This document shows, piece after piece, positions 12,501-19,811 of a DNA stretch of 34,678 nt. Location of the stretch: contig CAJUCM010000012.1 of NCBI GenBank assembly GCA_910585235.1, positions 16,170 to 50,847 on the forward strand, given 5' to 3'. The notes under the pieces are model-generated. The model was not told where the DNA came from and did not search any database. It was given only the letters and a program-made list of their open reading frames with translations. A program made the position numbers and the translations under genes. Each line of letters begins with the position of its first letter. The stretch's first letter is position 1. The DNA is from an uncultured Christensenella sp. (GTDB lineage Bacteria; Bacillota; Clostridia; Christensenellales; Borkfalkiaceae).

Positions 12501-12737
12501 ATAGCTCACGGAGCTCATAAACGCGGAAACGCCTTCGGGATCGGAATAAGATTCCCCATAGACGGAGGACACTATTTTGATCTCACCCGAAAACGACCCT
12601 TTCAAACCGAGAAGGGTTGCGATCGCCGCAATTATCAGCGCGAAAATAGCGATAAACAGGAACTTAAAACGCTTTATCACGCTCCTGAATTTCGCAACTT
12701 TCTTTATTTTGTTTTCGTACTGATCGTATGAAATCAT
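3561..12737 (-). CDS. Giant membrane-anchored MBG/YDG-repeat surface protein (3058 aa)
   Basis: The protein starts with a basic cytoplasmic segment, one transmembrane helix (about 25-44) and then roughly 3000 extracellular residues. From about residue 190 on, about 28 repeat units of 75-120 aa follow one another. Each opens with a strand such as ITPRPLLV or ILPRSLTV, followed by a KVYDGxPL or YGE/YGD motif, and ends with a YGTLTI-like strand. This is the pattern of the MBG/YDG family of beta-rich repeats found in bacterial adhesins and stalk proteins. No LPXTG-type sorting signal or C-terminal anchor is seen, so the N-terminal helix is probably the anchor. Copies have diverged in DNA, so the array is old. 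It lies 31 nt after the 742-aa MBG gene. The ligand is unknown. Confidence 0.9.
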   Translation of the reverse strand: MISYDQYENKIKKVAKFRSVIKRFKFLFIAIFALIIAAIATLLGLKGSFSGEIKIVSSVYGESYSDPEGVSAFMSSVSYEYARAGSEEWSAQKPVKAGKYNVRAVSDKTIGKGYGKIASFEIAPLEVSFSIGSDSVEYGGVPDSVSIDLLTGDSLDKNALLFVYDDYVSERTGVDLDETSIKIMNGADDRSSCYTVRHEKKELNITKRSIGVSLQAETFVYSGSAIAYSGIASDSTKSRLAVGDEIRISSVQLQQNGANIESAVLAGNYSAYAEEFRIYKGKIDVTSQYLPKSSAVSFTIQKRPVTVTTPSAHKEYDGTPLKVNENFKAAGFVAGDVFSVLDSTSQTDARANVKNEFTAFEIRNAAGTDLSGCYDIKWEYGTLTVAPRKMTVTSPGTETPWIYDGKPKIWNEVYSDDEYFKAVASSAQKTMVTTVGRYLNEVDFTIRNLTTGAVENKANFDITTQWGTLEIIRRDITITIDDAQKVYDGNALALLLIFSENKEKVRVTSGSLAEGDYLADGKVQGLTNVHTENGVVAGVLNESTYIVRASDGDRTENYNIQYVRGELTVTPRHITLVTNSRDFVFDGESHSDGGCTIYEDGVKTSLIKGNELTLQGSALAFVNVSETKSAIGNNICSYTIGANYAIDGVSYGTIKILPRSLTVTTNSAEFVYDGEPHSDGGYTATHDGGIGLIGEDKLTLSAPAASVTNVSESVSGNNVCTYHVPNENYVISGTLYGTLTIAPRTIRVVTDSAEKVYDGEPLSKNEYIKTYYIDKNGVEQAGLLGEDRLTLGASHSITNVRETAERNNVCTFTEPNNNYVIVGYDFGTLTITPIHITIRTASNTFVYDGAAHSESGRTVYLNGAEIRELIAGNTLTLESIPSFTDVAETRGKTENNACVYSVTDNYVIDRTDYGTVTILPRSLTVTTNTNATFIFDGEAHSDSGYTTAHGVEIGLIGDDKLTPQEVFKITNVWETAGQNNVCTYTVSDNYTIESYIYGTLTMNARSLTVTTATNTFVYNGKAQSDSGYTTAHGEEIGLIGNDKLNLQKEFSIINVWETAEGNNKCVYTVPNENYSIGDSDYIYGTLTVTARPIHVETDSATNVYDGTPLEKNEYVNTYYLHDGVAEAGLLGKDKLTLKTAYSIVNVRQTGDNLCTFNEPNLNYKIVGYNCGTLTITPRPLLVLTGSAEKVYDGAPLSKDDEPEETYYYGDPTKTKDGLIGSDQLIPKDRFSITNVRESKANNNVCTFSVPNDNYTIEDYEYGTLTVTKKPVTVQVSEVIADYGEVFVYPDEAGNFENKDSCGLVGEDKLKIGVTFDLTAYGYKAGDRIPVKEAPEGIPRISINVGADDSGTEMIYTVGGYEDAVRWSVTEFVVGDPENYDVSYESAPLYIRPRMLHIDMRDTATFYGEDVIYPTGIVEGKEVAYIHYTNFNTDWQKAGILSGDTMSVQEVRYLASPELNPDDDRHAGLGSAPIVPKNSGRYKIMPYEIQIALSDGRTETAKADEDWNGRDNYLPRFYFPGELNIMPRPIEVTLNEIETKMFDGELREYSAGGEKIVLGDGGEFADLLKTPDVLAYGEKLHVEVVFDIKPIDGYGTDRPLFAGVYPYFFDTLNSSVEADDGTTIYGGLKNYAISCMNDSAEITKRPVTIQMRDLDLIYGDAVRYDYDSGTLQIAYEVKSELGFVGGGEIFAILPDYGCGERPSVGEYEITAEVFGVNYPSVGRLINIVESYDITVLPGTLTITPKPVTVGVAQKSVQYGSDYSGFSDLQISALAYDEKLTLSLGYFADGKAVTPKNVGLYDVKITPVLSAGEEGLKNYTISYFNIGAELQEEIENALFVGGLEITKLPIKVTPQDSSTMYGEEIGTVKVDISPALPYDEILSWKIVYKKGDNIVTPKYADEYMIVIDELFVNGGKEGLTNYELTCDTETLTITPRPVEITVDPIAAKYGDSVQNVSGNYIFTAGSLAYGDQLFINVIFDLSGTSETRPDAGTYPISGEVEKILFNGNETVDGYKVAESYAVTVHGSDLTVEKRNIRLTLNSILQNAVYYDGTGHGYTAGNELIAGDGMAEGEELKVAVKFYSALDGTPVGAEIGKAGIYIYRFDPDGSSVENGGLKGIENYVIQSSAGSCEILQRTIKVTLHQFENMSYGTIVQYPTGAESYHKIETVLPAGGLVEEETFEFFAKFRNTETGTVYESGVILPVGDYEVFHPDSKNDFTVQGGKYADGNNYKVVYVTSSFTVTARRIVVTALDVAADYGEMPTYPMQNGNYAKIEGDGLVEGDNLTVRKVQIRFSERTPVGEYDGAVEAVVIHIERLADRTEVTANYTIETVNGKLTVEPREILVTTNTTSFVYDGESHSDGGYTIVYKKNPEGKALAYDDGHKLADSDLSRLPSVTEYSETPTENRFAVMIYNDTVAFDADNYIIDYDYGNLSITKLILYVSTGSDSKVYDGLPLNSKNELEECYYYPQNDAKNGKIDGLITGHLPKFKLITITDAGNRSNDNLEDIIDGTDVSKAFNYEIRYSAGRLIVDKREIYVTASSDIKVYDGKPLYSPDNDYTVMFYPDNDLTKTPIMGENSVLVFGHTFRKITPSVTDAGTVQNNPYAAVMQGATEVTKNYNIVCSATLQVTKRPVTYWVGDLLMTYCNAAPSENPKYTVQREGEVENEGLLQADESDFSFALAYRSADNLAVSRFNAGTYSIVFTYQNRSGKDNYEFRGMYGTLTIEQAKLTLRPANKRVPYMSADQVVSITAEDLIVKGLVEGDVIVNPGFSRTSLSASENKVSVSLKISLDDLVIRDKNNRNVDVLDNYEITAQTGAIGFTQRTVYVEQIIPDGISKTPTGRGQLSYTGEKQNIAGGEALFRVLSASELDTEEKRGNWDGLVSYKAEPCGLLDGESVQFKGAYVPKSPQNYKQWVYLNVLNSQKKTSNFYKIVYVSRVGTENSIEVLHVSVKVDFSAKLTQAYLDGLSVGMTVLDASYLQNVEGILSNQRLEAAVNKNEDGTVSVCVFIYQPTYGSGGEIIKRSDRSSIYEVTATYASGIGPETKLVNMNNYPASEQGE

Positions 12738-12768
12738 AATAAACTTTCCGACTTTGATTGATCTAAGA

Positions 12769-14997
12769 TTATTCGCCCTTGACTACGATTTGCACCGTGA
12801 TCAAATCCCCTGTATTTTCTATCTCATAACATCCGGTAACGTCGTTTCCGTAAGAATCGTATATGGTATTCACCAACACGGTAAAAATGATTTTGCGTTC
12901 GTCAGGATAATAGGTCGAAAACACGTTGACGTCTTCATAACTTACATAATCGCCGTTTGCAAGTCCCTGAATGCTCACGGAAGCCTTGAACTGCATTTCA
13001 AGCTCCATGCCGATATTTTCCCCGTCGCTCTCCGTAGGTTCGGAATCGACTTCGTAGCTCATAAAACTCTGTCCTACGGTAACGTAAACCGATCGCGCGT
13101 TCACTTTCACTGCTACCGTAAAATCAGGTATTTTATAATTGTCGGTCACGTCCTCCGAAGTTTTCGTATTGAAAATATGAATATCCATGACCGAAACGGT
13201 ATAATCTCCGACCAGCGCATGCGTACCGGGATCGGCATAACGGAATGCCGCCGACGTTGCAACGCAGTTTTCCTCGCTCAGAACTAAATTACGGGAATCA
13301 AGAGCTGCTTCGCTCCCGTCGTAAGTTTTTACAACCGTGTTATCGGGATTTGGCGTGCCATCAGGATTAAGGGTTGGAGTTCCTTGATAATATGCCGCCA
13401 TCTGCGCTTTTTCAACTTCAAAATCCGCCGTGGAAAATTCAAAAATAACGTTTCCATTTCCGAACACCTGCGCGCTTTTTTCTTCGATCAGCTCGACCGT
13501 GTAGCGGTATTTTCCTGCATTTTTTACAGTCTCGGAACTTACCGTCCGAAAATAATTTTCGCAGTCTGTATATAACATTCTAAGACCGCTCTGCACCGTA
13601 TTACTCAACTTTGCACGGCTGACAATATACGCTTCGATATTTTGTTCGAGAACGTTATCCAACGCGGACTGCGTAAGAACAAACTCGTTCCCGCTGTAAG
13701 TCTGATTCGCAAGAGCATTCAACCCCGACCGAATGACGATCGGCGTTATTTTTGCGGTTCCGGACTTTGCGGCAAACTTAAACTGATCGGTAACGTCCGT
13801 TTCAGACTCGTCTTTAACGATAAAACTCTCATACGCATAACTTCCGTCGTAAACGTTTGCGATATTAAAGTTAAAATCCGTCAACGCCGTCAACGTAAAG
13901 CCTTCGGGCAAATCCGTCACATAAGGTTTTTCACCGCGTTCGATACAATCTGAAAGCGGATAACCGTCGTACTCTTTGATAAGATCTTTTGCCGCGACCG
14001 TCACAAGCCGTTTATTTACGGTAAGTTTGCCGAATACCTCCGCGCCGCCTTCCAAAATATAGTTTTTATCCGCATTTGCGATCGGGATCAAGTCAAACCC
14101 TTCCTGCGTAAACACGGTGATTTTGGAAACTTTAACGTTTGTACTGTCCTCCGCTTTTATCACGGAGACCTGTTTTCCGCTCTCGTCAACATATTCCGCT
14201 TCGCCGATAAACTGACCTTCGGCAAGCGAACCCGATATAATTTCGTATTGCGGCACCAAAGGCGTCCCGTCGAAATACTTTTCCGCATCGGAAACTTTGA
14301 TTTTCAGTCTGCGCGGAACAATTTCTATATCGCCGTTCCCCACAAGTCCGCAATCCATACTGTAATTATACGTGATATCATTCCCCGCCGCATCGTAAAC
14401 CTTGAAATTTTCATATTGCCACTCGGAAATATCGGGCAATTTATCGCCTGCATTCTCAAACTTTCCGGGAAAAGAAACAACGAGCTTTTGACCTTCGGGC
14501 AATTCTTCCTTTTCAAAATTAGCGATCGGTCCCGCAAGCCCGTTCCCTTTATAGAGATCGAATTTCTCCAACTCAACCTCTTTTCCGCTGTAAGGGATCT
14601 GCTGCGCTCTCAACAGCACGGTTACCGCTCTTTGGGTGACCGTGAGTTCCCCTTTATTGACCTTTATTTTATAATCGTCCGTGACGTCGCGCCCCTCTTC
14701 GTCGATCGCTTTGACGAGCAAATCGCTTTCGGAAGTCCCGCGGTTCGTCTGGGAACCGAGAACCCAGACTTCAAGATGATGTCCCTCTTTTAGTTCGCCC
14801 GAATCCCAATCATACCCGTCCGCACGCAAAGGCGTGCCGTCGTACTCTTTCGCTTCGACGGCGTGCATCGTAAACACGAGCTCGATCCCGTTTGTAGCGA
14901 TTGACCCCGTCAAAAACAGAATAAGCCCTGTCAACAGCGACGCCGCCAACATTGCAATTAATATTCCGATCACAAAAAGAGAAGTCTTTGATTTCAT
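12769..14997 (-). CDS. Membrane-anchored MBG-repeat surface protein (742 aa)
   Basis: An N-terminal signal anchor at about residues 7-30 is followed by 6-7 MBG-type beta-repeat units. Recognisable unit openings are KEYDGTPL near residue 50, IPYSGKE, KYFDGTPL, KEYDGYPL, NQTYSGNEF and VVKTYDGSE, each preceded by strands such as VTQRAVTV or IVPRRLKI. The fold family is the same as in the 3058-aa neighbour, but the unit number is about a quarter. There is no sortase motif. The start uses an AAGGAG that overlaps the TAA of the upstream ATPase gene, so translation of the two is probably coupled. I infer a shorter companion of the giant protein on the cell surface. Confidence 0.88.
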   Translation of the reverse strand: MKSKTSLFVIGILIAMLAASLLTGLILFLTGSIATNGIELVFTMHAVEAKEYDGTPLRADGYDWDSGELKEGHHLEVWVLGSQTNRGTSESDLLVKAIDEEGRDVTDDYKIKVNKGELTVTQRAVTVLLRAQQIPYSGKEVELEKFDLYKGNGLAGPIANFEKEELPEGQKLVVSFPGKFENAGDKLPDISEWQYENFKVYDAAGNDITYNYSMDCGLVGNGDIEIVPRRLKIKVSDAEKYFDGTPLVPQYEIISGSLAEGQFIGEAEYVDESGKQVSVIKAEDSTNVKVSKITVFTQEGFDLIPIANADKNYILEGGAEVFGKLTVNKRLVTVAAKDLIKEYDGYPLSDCIERGEKPYVTDLPEGFTLTALTDFNFNIANVYDGSYAYESFIVKDESETDVTDQFKFAAKSGTAKITPIVIRSGLNALANQTYSGNEFVLTQSALDNVLEQNIEAYIVSRAKLSNTVQSGLRMLYTDCENYFRTVSSETVKNAGKYRYTVELIEEKSAQVFGNGNVIFEFSTADFEVEKAQMAAYYQGTPTLNPDGTPNPDNTVVKTYDGSEAALDSRNLVLSEENCVATSAAFRYADPGTHALVGDYTVSVMDIHIFNTKTSEDVTDNYKIPDFTVAVKVNARSVYVTVGQSFMSYEVDSEPTESDGENIGMELEMQFKASVSIQGLANGDYVSYEDVNVFSTYYPDERKIIFTVLVNTIYDSYGNDVTGCYEIENTGDLITVQIVVKGE

Positions 14998-15006
14998 ACT
15001 TGCTCC

Positions 15007-16143
15007 TTAAACGTTCTGTTCAATGAGACGAACCGTCTCCTTACACAGCGGCAGCTGATCCTCTCCGAACAGTTCGTCCAGATATCCGCACAGCCCTTCC
15101 GCCATCTGTTTTACATATACGGGATTCTTCGATTCCAATTTCCGGAATACTTTCCGCGATAAGATGTCGTCCAACGCTTCCACTTCCGTCCCCCCGCACG
15201 CAACCAGTACCGGCACATAGCTTCTGATCTGCTTCATGATTCGGTTCCCGAACGTGATATGGAACGTCTTGATCATGTATTCGTCCAACTTCCTGATCCG
15301 CCTCAGATTCCTGTCCGATATATCGTACTCTCTCTGCGCTTTCTCCATCAGCTCCATCAGGTGCGTCGATGATATTTTCATCGCACTCCCCTCCGCTTCA
15401 AACGGAATCGCTTTTTTATCCAGATTCAGTACCATCGCTCTGTCATATACTTTATCCGAGATCGAAAACGTCGAATCGTCGTTGTTCGCCGTTCCCACAA
15501 ACCACATATTCGTCGGCAACCGCATCTTTCCGTTCTTCTGCAACAGCTTCGGATCGTCCTCCCGCCTGTCCGCCACGATGTCTAAATTTCTTCCGTCCGC
15601 ATTCGGTATCTCCAATAACGACAGAAATTCCGCAAAGTAATACTCTACGCGCGCAATGTTCATTTCGTCCAATACCGTTATATAGATCTCTTCGTTATAG
15701 TTCGCTTCATACATTTTGTATAACAGCGTCGTCTCGTTGAACTTCTTCGTAAATTCGTTATAATACCCTACCAAGTCCGTCCGCTCTTTCCACATCGGCT
15801 GGATCGGCACCACCACCGTCTTATTCTGCAAAAACTCACCGAACGCATACGCAAGCGACGTCTTTCCCGTTCCCGACATTCCTTGCAGGATGATGAGCTT
15901 CGTCACCGCCAACGCTCCGATAAATCGGCGGATATCCTCGATATCGTAATACAGTTTCAATTCTCCCGCCGAATAATTGCGAAATTCTTCGCACAGCTCC
16001 CGCAACGTGATCTTATCGTTATATTCGGGTCTTTCATAATTTTCGTAACTCCTGTCGATCTCCGTCAACATATAGAACCGCGATCCGCCCTCTTCGCCTT
16101 TCTCCTCTTCTCCGTTCTCTTCCCCTTCGTCCGCCTCTTCCCG
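15007..16143 (-). repeat. Direct repeat copy 1 (1.1 kb, AAA+ coding)
   Basis: Reading the two loci side by side at an offset of 3320 bp gives identity from 15032 to 16143 and only two mismatches (at 15022 and 15031) down to the stop codon. Identity stops abruptly at 16144, inside the acidic linker. The mate is at 18327-19463. Both are in the same orientation. Confidence 0.95.
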
Positions 16144-16518
16144 ATTGACCTCTACCGCTTCCGTCGGCTCGGATACCTCTCCCGCAGCGCGGATGCGGAC
16201 GGGCTTTGCCTTATCGACGCGGCGAATATTTTTCTTTTCCTCCGCGCGCTCGAAATTTACGCCGAAATAATCGGGCGTCAGATGGGTGTCGCTCCCCTTT
16301 TTTCTGAAAGTCGCAATAATAAGCGCCACAAGGGACACGGGAACCAGAATCAGAAGCGCAAGAAAGAAATATCCGATGTCGGTCGTAAAGCCCGTAAAGA
16401 ACCCCACCTGATCGAACTGCACGAGGATCGCAACAATCATCAGCGCGAAAACGCAGACCAATAAAATGATCAGCGCAATCGTTTTGCCGTATTTATTGTT
16501 ATCGTCGTGCTTTTTCAT
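15007..16518 (-). CDS. Membrane-anchored McrB-like AAA+ ATPase, copy 1
   Basis: This 503-aa protein has two N-terminal transmembrane helices (about 13-33 and 49-70), a charged and strongly acidic linker (about 90-145), and a complete AAA+ module. Visible motifs are Walker A GMSGTGKTS at 213-221, Walker B VLDE at 282-285 within the McrB-family signature DEMNIARVEYYF, sensor-1 GTANNDD at 342-348, and the arginine-bearing DKVYDR at 355-360. McrB relatives hydrolyse nucleotide as ring oligomers, often with a McrC/DUF2357 partner. Here the ring would sit on the inner membrane face. No nuclease domain is present. From about residue 127 the sequence is identical to copy 2. It starts 12 nt after the coiled-coil gene. 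Confidence 0.9.
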   Translation of the reverse strand: MKKHDDNNKYGKTIALIILLVCVFALMIVAILVQFDQVGFFTGFTTDIGYFFLALLILVPVSLVALIIATFRKKGSDTHLTPDYFGVNFERAEEKKNIRRVDKAKPVRIRAAGEVSEPTEAVEVNREEADEGEENGEEEKGEEGGSRFYMLTEIDRSYENYERPEYNDKITLRELCEEFRNYSAGELKLYYDIEDIRRFIGALAVTKLIILQGMSGTGKTSLAYAFGEFLQNKTVVVPIQPMWKERTDLVGYYNEFTKKFNETTLLYKMYEANYNEEIYITVLDEMNIARVEYYFAEFLSLLEIPNADGRNLDIVADRREDDPKLLQKNGKMRLPTNMWFVGTANNDDSTFSISDKVYDRAMVLNLDKKAIPFEAEGSAMKISSTHLMELMEKAQREYDISDRNLRRIRKLDEYMIKTFHITFGNRIMKQIRSYVPVLVACGGTEVEALDDILSRKVFRKLESKNPVYVKQMAEGLCGYLDELFGEDQLPLCKETVRLIEQNV

Positions 16519-16530
16519 GCCATCTCCGTA

Positions 16531-18318
16531 TTACTTGCGGTTTTTGCCTTTTCCCTTTTTATTGGAATTCCGAAGAATGGTCTTGCGGATTTCCTTTTTC
16601 GTAATATCCCACTGACGGGTAAAGAACTTATGAAATGCCTCGTACTCGCGTTCGAGTTCTTTGAACCTCTCGCGGGAAGCGTAGTCGCTACTGGGGATCA
16701 AAAGTCCCTGTTGCGCGCGGATACCGTCGAGTTCCCCGCGGACAAACGTGAGTTCGTCGTTCATTGCCTTGACGCGGCTTTCGCATTCGTCCTCGATCCT
16801 CTTTTTCAGATTCTCGAAGTCGGCGACGAATGCCTGATCTTCCGCGATCTTCTGTTCGCACTCTCTCACCGTCCGATCGACCGTATCCCGCATGGCGTTG
16901 ATTTCGGATTGCAGAGCAGAATTTTTCTCCTCGTATTCGTTCACCGTCGCACTCATCCTTTCAGAAAAATCCGCTCTGAGACGGGTCAGTTCCTCCGCGT
17001 GCATTGTATTCAGTTGGAAAACCTCCTCCTGATGCGCACGGTTGATAGAAGAAATTTCATCGAGATATTTCTGATTCAGTTCGGTGATCTCCGCTTCTTT
17101 TTGGGCGACCGTCCCGTTCAGCTCTTCGATCCTGCGGTTGAGTTCCCTTTGCTCTTCCGTCAAAACGTTGATGCGGTTATTGAGAATTTCCACTTCCTGA
17201 CGCACCCGCTCCAATCCCTCGTTATCTTTTTCAAGACGCTTAATGAGGTCTTCGAGAGCGATCATATATTCTTCGAGGGATTGCCCCGATTCCAGCGCTT
17301 TCTTTTTCATGCGGGCGATCCGCACTTTAAGCCGCTCTTCCTCCTGCTTTCTGCGGCGTTCTTCCTCCGCATTAAATTCCGCTTCCAGAATCTCCTCGAT
17401 CCCGTTTCCGATTTTATAGGCAAGGAAGGAGGTCAGCCTTGCGCTCTCGGCAAGTTCGTCCGCAACGTTTTCGGGAAAAGGCGTAAAGTGATATTTAACT
17501 TCTTCATAAGTATAGCCGTCGCCTTTATAGGACGCGATATAGTCGTAGAGCGCGAGCGAACGTTTGAAATTGTTGTTCATTTTCAGAACGTTCGTCTTGA
17601 CGATCGGCGGTTTGATCATGGGACTCTTTGCAACCTGCATCATGAGATCCGTATTCAGAAGAGAATTGATGATCTCTCTGCAATCCCCGATTCTTTTGAC
17701 AAGTTCCTCCGACTCTTTATCGGGAATCGGAAACGGGTTATCCGTGCGTTTTTCCGTGATCTCCGTTTTGATTTTCAGGGTAGATTTACCGCTGACGATC
17801 TCTTTATCGATTTTCATTTCACCGTAGTAGGTACGGCGGAGCGTCTCGATTTTTTCCAGACGAAATTCGATAAAGTTTCTCAGATAGACGAGCATCATAT
17901 ACAGAAAACGGTTTTCATAGACCGCATAATCGCTCAGCTTTTCCACCATGTAGAGTTTATCGGGAATCAAGAGATCCCCCTCGTGTTCGGGGACGTGCGT
18001 GATCATATCGGAATGCTTTGCAAGATGTTCGACCGAATCTTTCGAGACCTTTTTGACCTTTTCGATCGGTACGACTTCACCGTTAGAACGAATGAACTGC
18101 CTCTCTTCCGCAACCGCCTTTTCTACGAATTCAAGCCCTTCTTCGATCGCTTTTACCCAATCGTCGCTGATCTTGCACAAATACTTCGTAGCCTCCAATC
18201 TGTCGAGATCGGAGTTTGCGGCAATGATCTTTTTTCTCTCCTTTTCGCAGGCAGAGTTGTCCGCGGTCTCTTTCCGATATTCTTTGAACGCGCGGTAGTA
18301 AACGTCGAGTTGCGTCAT
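16531..18318 (-). CDS. Coiled-coil protein with McrC/DUF2357-like N-terminal region
   Basis: A soluble 595-aa protein without transmembrane helices. The N-terminal half (about 1-310) is globular and includes VYENRFLYMMLVYLRNF at 133-149; the ENRF motif is reminiscent of DUF2357 proteins, which are commonly encoded beside McrB-like ATPases. Residues about 313-530 are a long, highly charged coiled coil with heptad character. The end is very basic (KKGKGKNRK). I see no PD-(D/E)XK nuclease in the position where McrC-type proteins carry one. The gene lies between the two near-identical ATPase genes, with its AAGGAG overlapping the stop of the first-transcribed copy. A structural adaptor of the ATPases is a reasonable inference. 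Homology to DUF2357 is tentative. Confidence 0.8.
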   Translation of the reverse strand: MTQLDVYYRAFKEYRKETADNSACEKERKKIIAANSDLDRLEATKYLCKISDDWVKAIEEGLEFVEKAVAEERQFIRSNGEVVPIEKVKKVSKDSVEHLAKHSDMITHVPEHEGDLLIPDKLYMVEKLSDYAVYENRFLYMMLVYLRNFIEFRLEKIETLRRTYYGEMKIDKEIVSGKSTLKIKTEITEKRTDNPFPIPDKESEELVKRIGDCREIINSLLNTDLMMQVAKSPMIKPPIVKTNVLKMNNNFKRSLALYDYIASYKGDGYTYEEVKYHFTPFPENVADELAESARLTSFLAYKIGNGIEEILEAEFNAEEERRRKQEEERLKVRIARMKKKALESGQSLEEYMIALEDLIKRLEKDNEGLERVRQEVEILNNRINVLTEEQRELNRRIEELNGTVAQKEAEITELNQKYLDEISSINRAHQEEVFQLNTMHAEELTRLRADFSERMSATVNEYEEKNSALQSEINAMRDTVDRTVRECEQKIAEDQAFVADFENLKKRIEDECESRVKAMNDELTFVRGELDGIRAQQGLLIPSSDYASRERFKELEREYEAFHKFFTRQWDITKKEIRKTILRNSNKKGKGKNRK

Positions 18319-18326
18319 AGCTCTCC

Positions 18327-19463
18327 TTAAACGTTCTGTTCGATGAGACGGACCGTCTCCTTACACAGCGGCAGCTGATCCTCTCCGAACAGTTCGTCCA
18401 GATATCCGCACAGCCCTTCCGCCATCTGTTTTACATATACGGGATTCTTCGATTCCAATTTCCGGAATACTTTCCGCGATAAGATGTCGTCCAACGCTTC
18501 CACTTCCGTCCCCCCGCACGCAACCAGTACCGGCACATAGCTTCTGATCTGCTTCATGATTCGGTTCCCGAACGTGATATGGAACGTCTTGATCATGTAT
18601 TCGTCCAACTTCCTGATCCGCCTCAGATTCCTGTCCGATATATCGTACTCTCTCTGCGCTTTCTCCATCAGCTCCATCAGGTGCGTCGATGATATTTTCA
18701 TCGCACTCCCCTCCGCTTCAAACGGAATCGCTTTTTTATCCAGATTCAGTACCATCGCTCTGTCATATACTTTATCCGAGATCGAAAACGTCGAATCGTC
18801 GTTGTTCGCCGTTCCCACAAACCACATATTCGTCGGCAACCGCATCTTTCCGTTCTTCTGCAACAGCTTCGGATCGTCCTCCCGCCTGTCCGCCACGATG
18901 TCTAAATTTCTTCCGTCCGCATTCGGTATCTCCAATAACGACAGAAATTCCGCAAAGTAATACTCTACGCGCGCAATGTTCATTTCGTCCAATACCGTTA
19001 TATAGATCTCTTCGTTATAGTTCGCTTCATACATTTTGTATAACAGCGTCGTCTCGTTGAACTTCTTCGTAAATTCGTTATAATACCCTACCAAGTCCGT
19101 CCGCTCTTTCCACATCGGCTGGATCGGCACCACCACCGTCTTATTCTGCAAAAACTCACCGAACGCATACGCAAGCGACGTCTTTCCCGTTCCCGACATT
19201 CCTTGCAGGATGATGAGCTTCGTCACCGCCAACGCTCCGATAAATCGGCGGATATCCTCGATATCGTAATACAGTTTCAATTCTCCCGCCGAATAATTGC
19301 GAAATTCTTCGCACAGCTCCCGCAACGTGATCTTATCGTTATATTCGGGTCTTTCATAATTTTCGTAACTCCTGTCGATCTCCGTCAACATATAGAACCG
19401 CGATCCGCCCTCTTCGCCTTTCTCCTCTTCTCCGTTCTCTTCCCCTTCGTCCGCCTCTTCCCG
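18327..19463 (-). repeat. Direct repeat copy 2 (1.1 kb, AAA+ coding)
   Basis: This is the mate of the copy at 15007-16143. Synonymous positions are as conserved as the rest, which points to very recent duplication or gene conversion rather than protein-level selection. The coiled-coil gene and the 5-prime part of ATPase copy 1 lie between the repeats, so homologous recombination would delete them. Confidence 0.95.
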
Positions 19464-19811
19464 TTCTTCCTCTGCCGCTTCCGTCTCGGCAACGGGCGCA
19501 ACGCCCGTGAGCGCGATCCCCTCTTCAAGTCCGGAAATCACGGAAGATACTTTCCGATCGATCGCATCCATTTTTTGATTGAGATCTTTTCTGACGTCGT
19601 CCACCGCTTCTCGTTTTTCATTTGCATGGCGCGCTTCCTGCCAGCGCTTTAATTCGGAAACGCGGTTCTGCTCGTTGAGCGCGATCCGGATAACGAGAAA
19701 TATCAAAAGAACGAGTACGATCGCGGCATAGACGATCAGAGCGATCTTGCTTGTAAGGGCATCTCCGATTTTCTGAAATACGGAAGATCCGGAAGTCAGA
19801 AGATTTATCAT
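18327..19811 (-). CDS. Membrane-anchored McrB-like AAA+ ATPase, copy 2
   Basis: This 494-aa protein has one transmembrane helix (about 22-45), a short helical, probably coiled-coil segment (about 46-98), an acidic linker and the same AAA+ module as copy 1, with Walker A at 204-212. The N-terminal 115 residues are unrelated to those of copy 1, while the remaining 378 residues match it exactly. All core residues for nucleotide binding and hydrolysis are present. The start codon overlaps the stop of the GH3-like fusion gene by 4 nt, so the two are translationally coupled. The unlike membrane parts with identical motors suggest the two copies act at different places or assemble into one mixed ring; both are inferences. 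Confidence 0.9.
   Translation of the reverse strand: MINLLTSGSSVFQKIGDALTSKIALIVYAAIVLVLLIFLVIRIALNEQNRVSELKRWQEARHANEKREAVDDVRKDLNQKMDAIDRKVSSVISGLEEGIALTGVAPVAETEAAEEEREEADEGEENGEEEKGEEGGSRFYMLTEIDRSYENYERPEYNDKITLRELCEEFRNYSAGELKLYYDIEDIRRFIGALAVTKLIILQGMSGTGKTSLAYAFGEFLQNKTVVVPIQPMWKERTDLVGYYNEFTKKFNETTLLYKMYEANYNEEIYITVLDEMNIARVEYYFAEFLSLLEIPNADGRNLDIVADRREDDPKLLQKNGKMRLPTNMWFVGTANNDDSTFSISDKVYDRAMVLNLDKKAIPFEAEGSAMKISSTHLMELMEKAQREYDISDRNLRRIRKLDEYMIKTFHITFGNRIMKQIRSYVPVLVACGGTEVEALDDILSRKVFRKLESKNPVYVKQMAEGLCGYLDELFGEDQLPLCKETVRLIEQNV

Noticed and set aside
16507..18330. 607-codon plus-strand reading frame covering the coiled-coil gene
   Set aside because: It is exactly antisense to a gene with clear domain structure and ribosome binding site. 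Its composition is that of a shadow frame, and it has no recognisable domain or start signal.
15007..19811. McrBC-type restriction system
   Set aside because: The ATPases are McrB-like, but no nuclease domain or modified-base reader is visible, and both ATPases are membrane-tethered. A restriction role is not supported.
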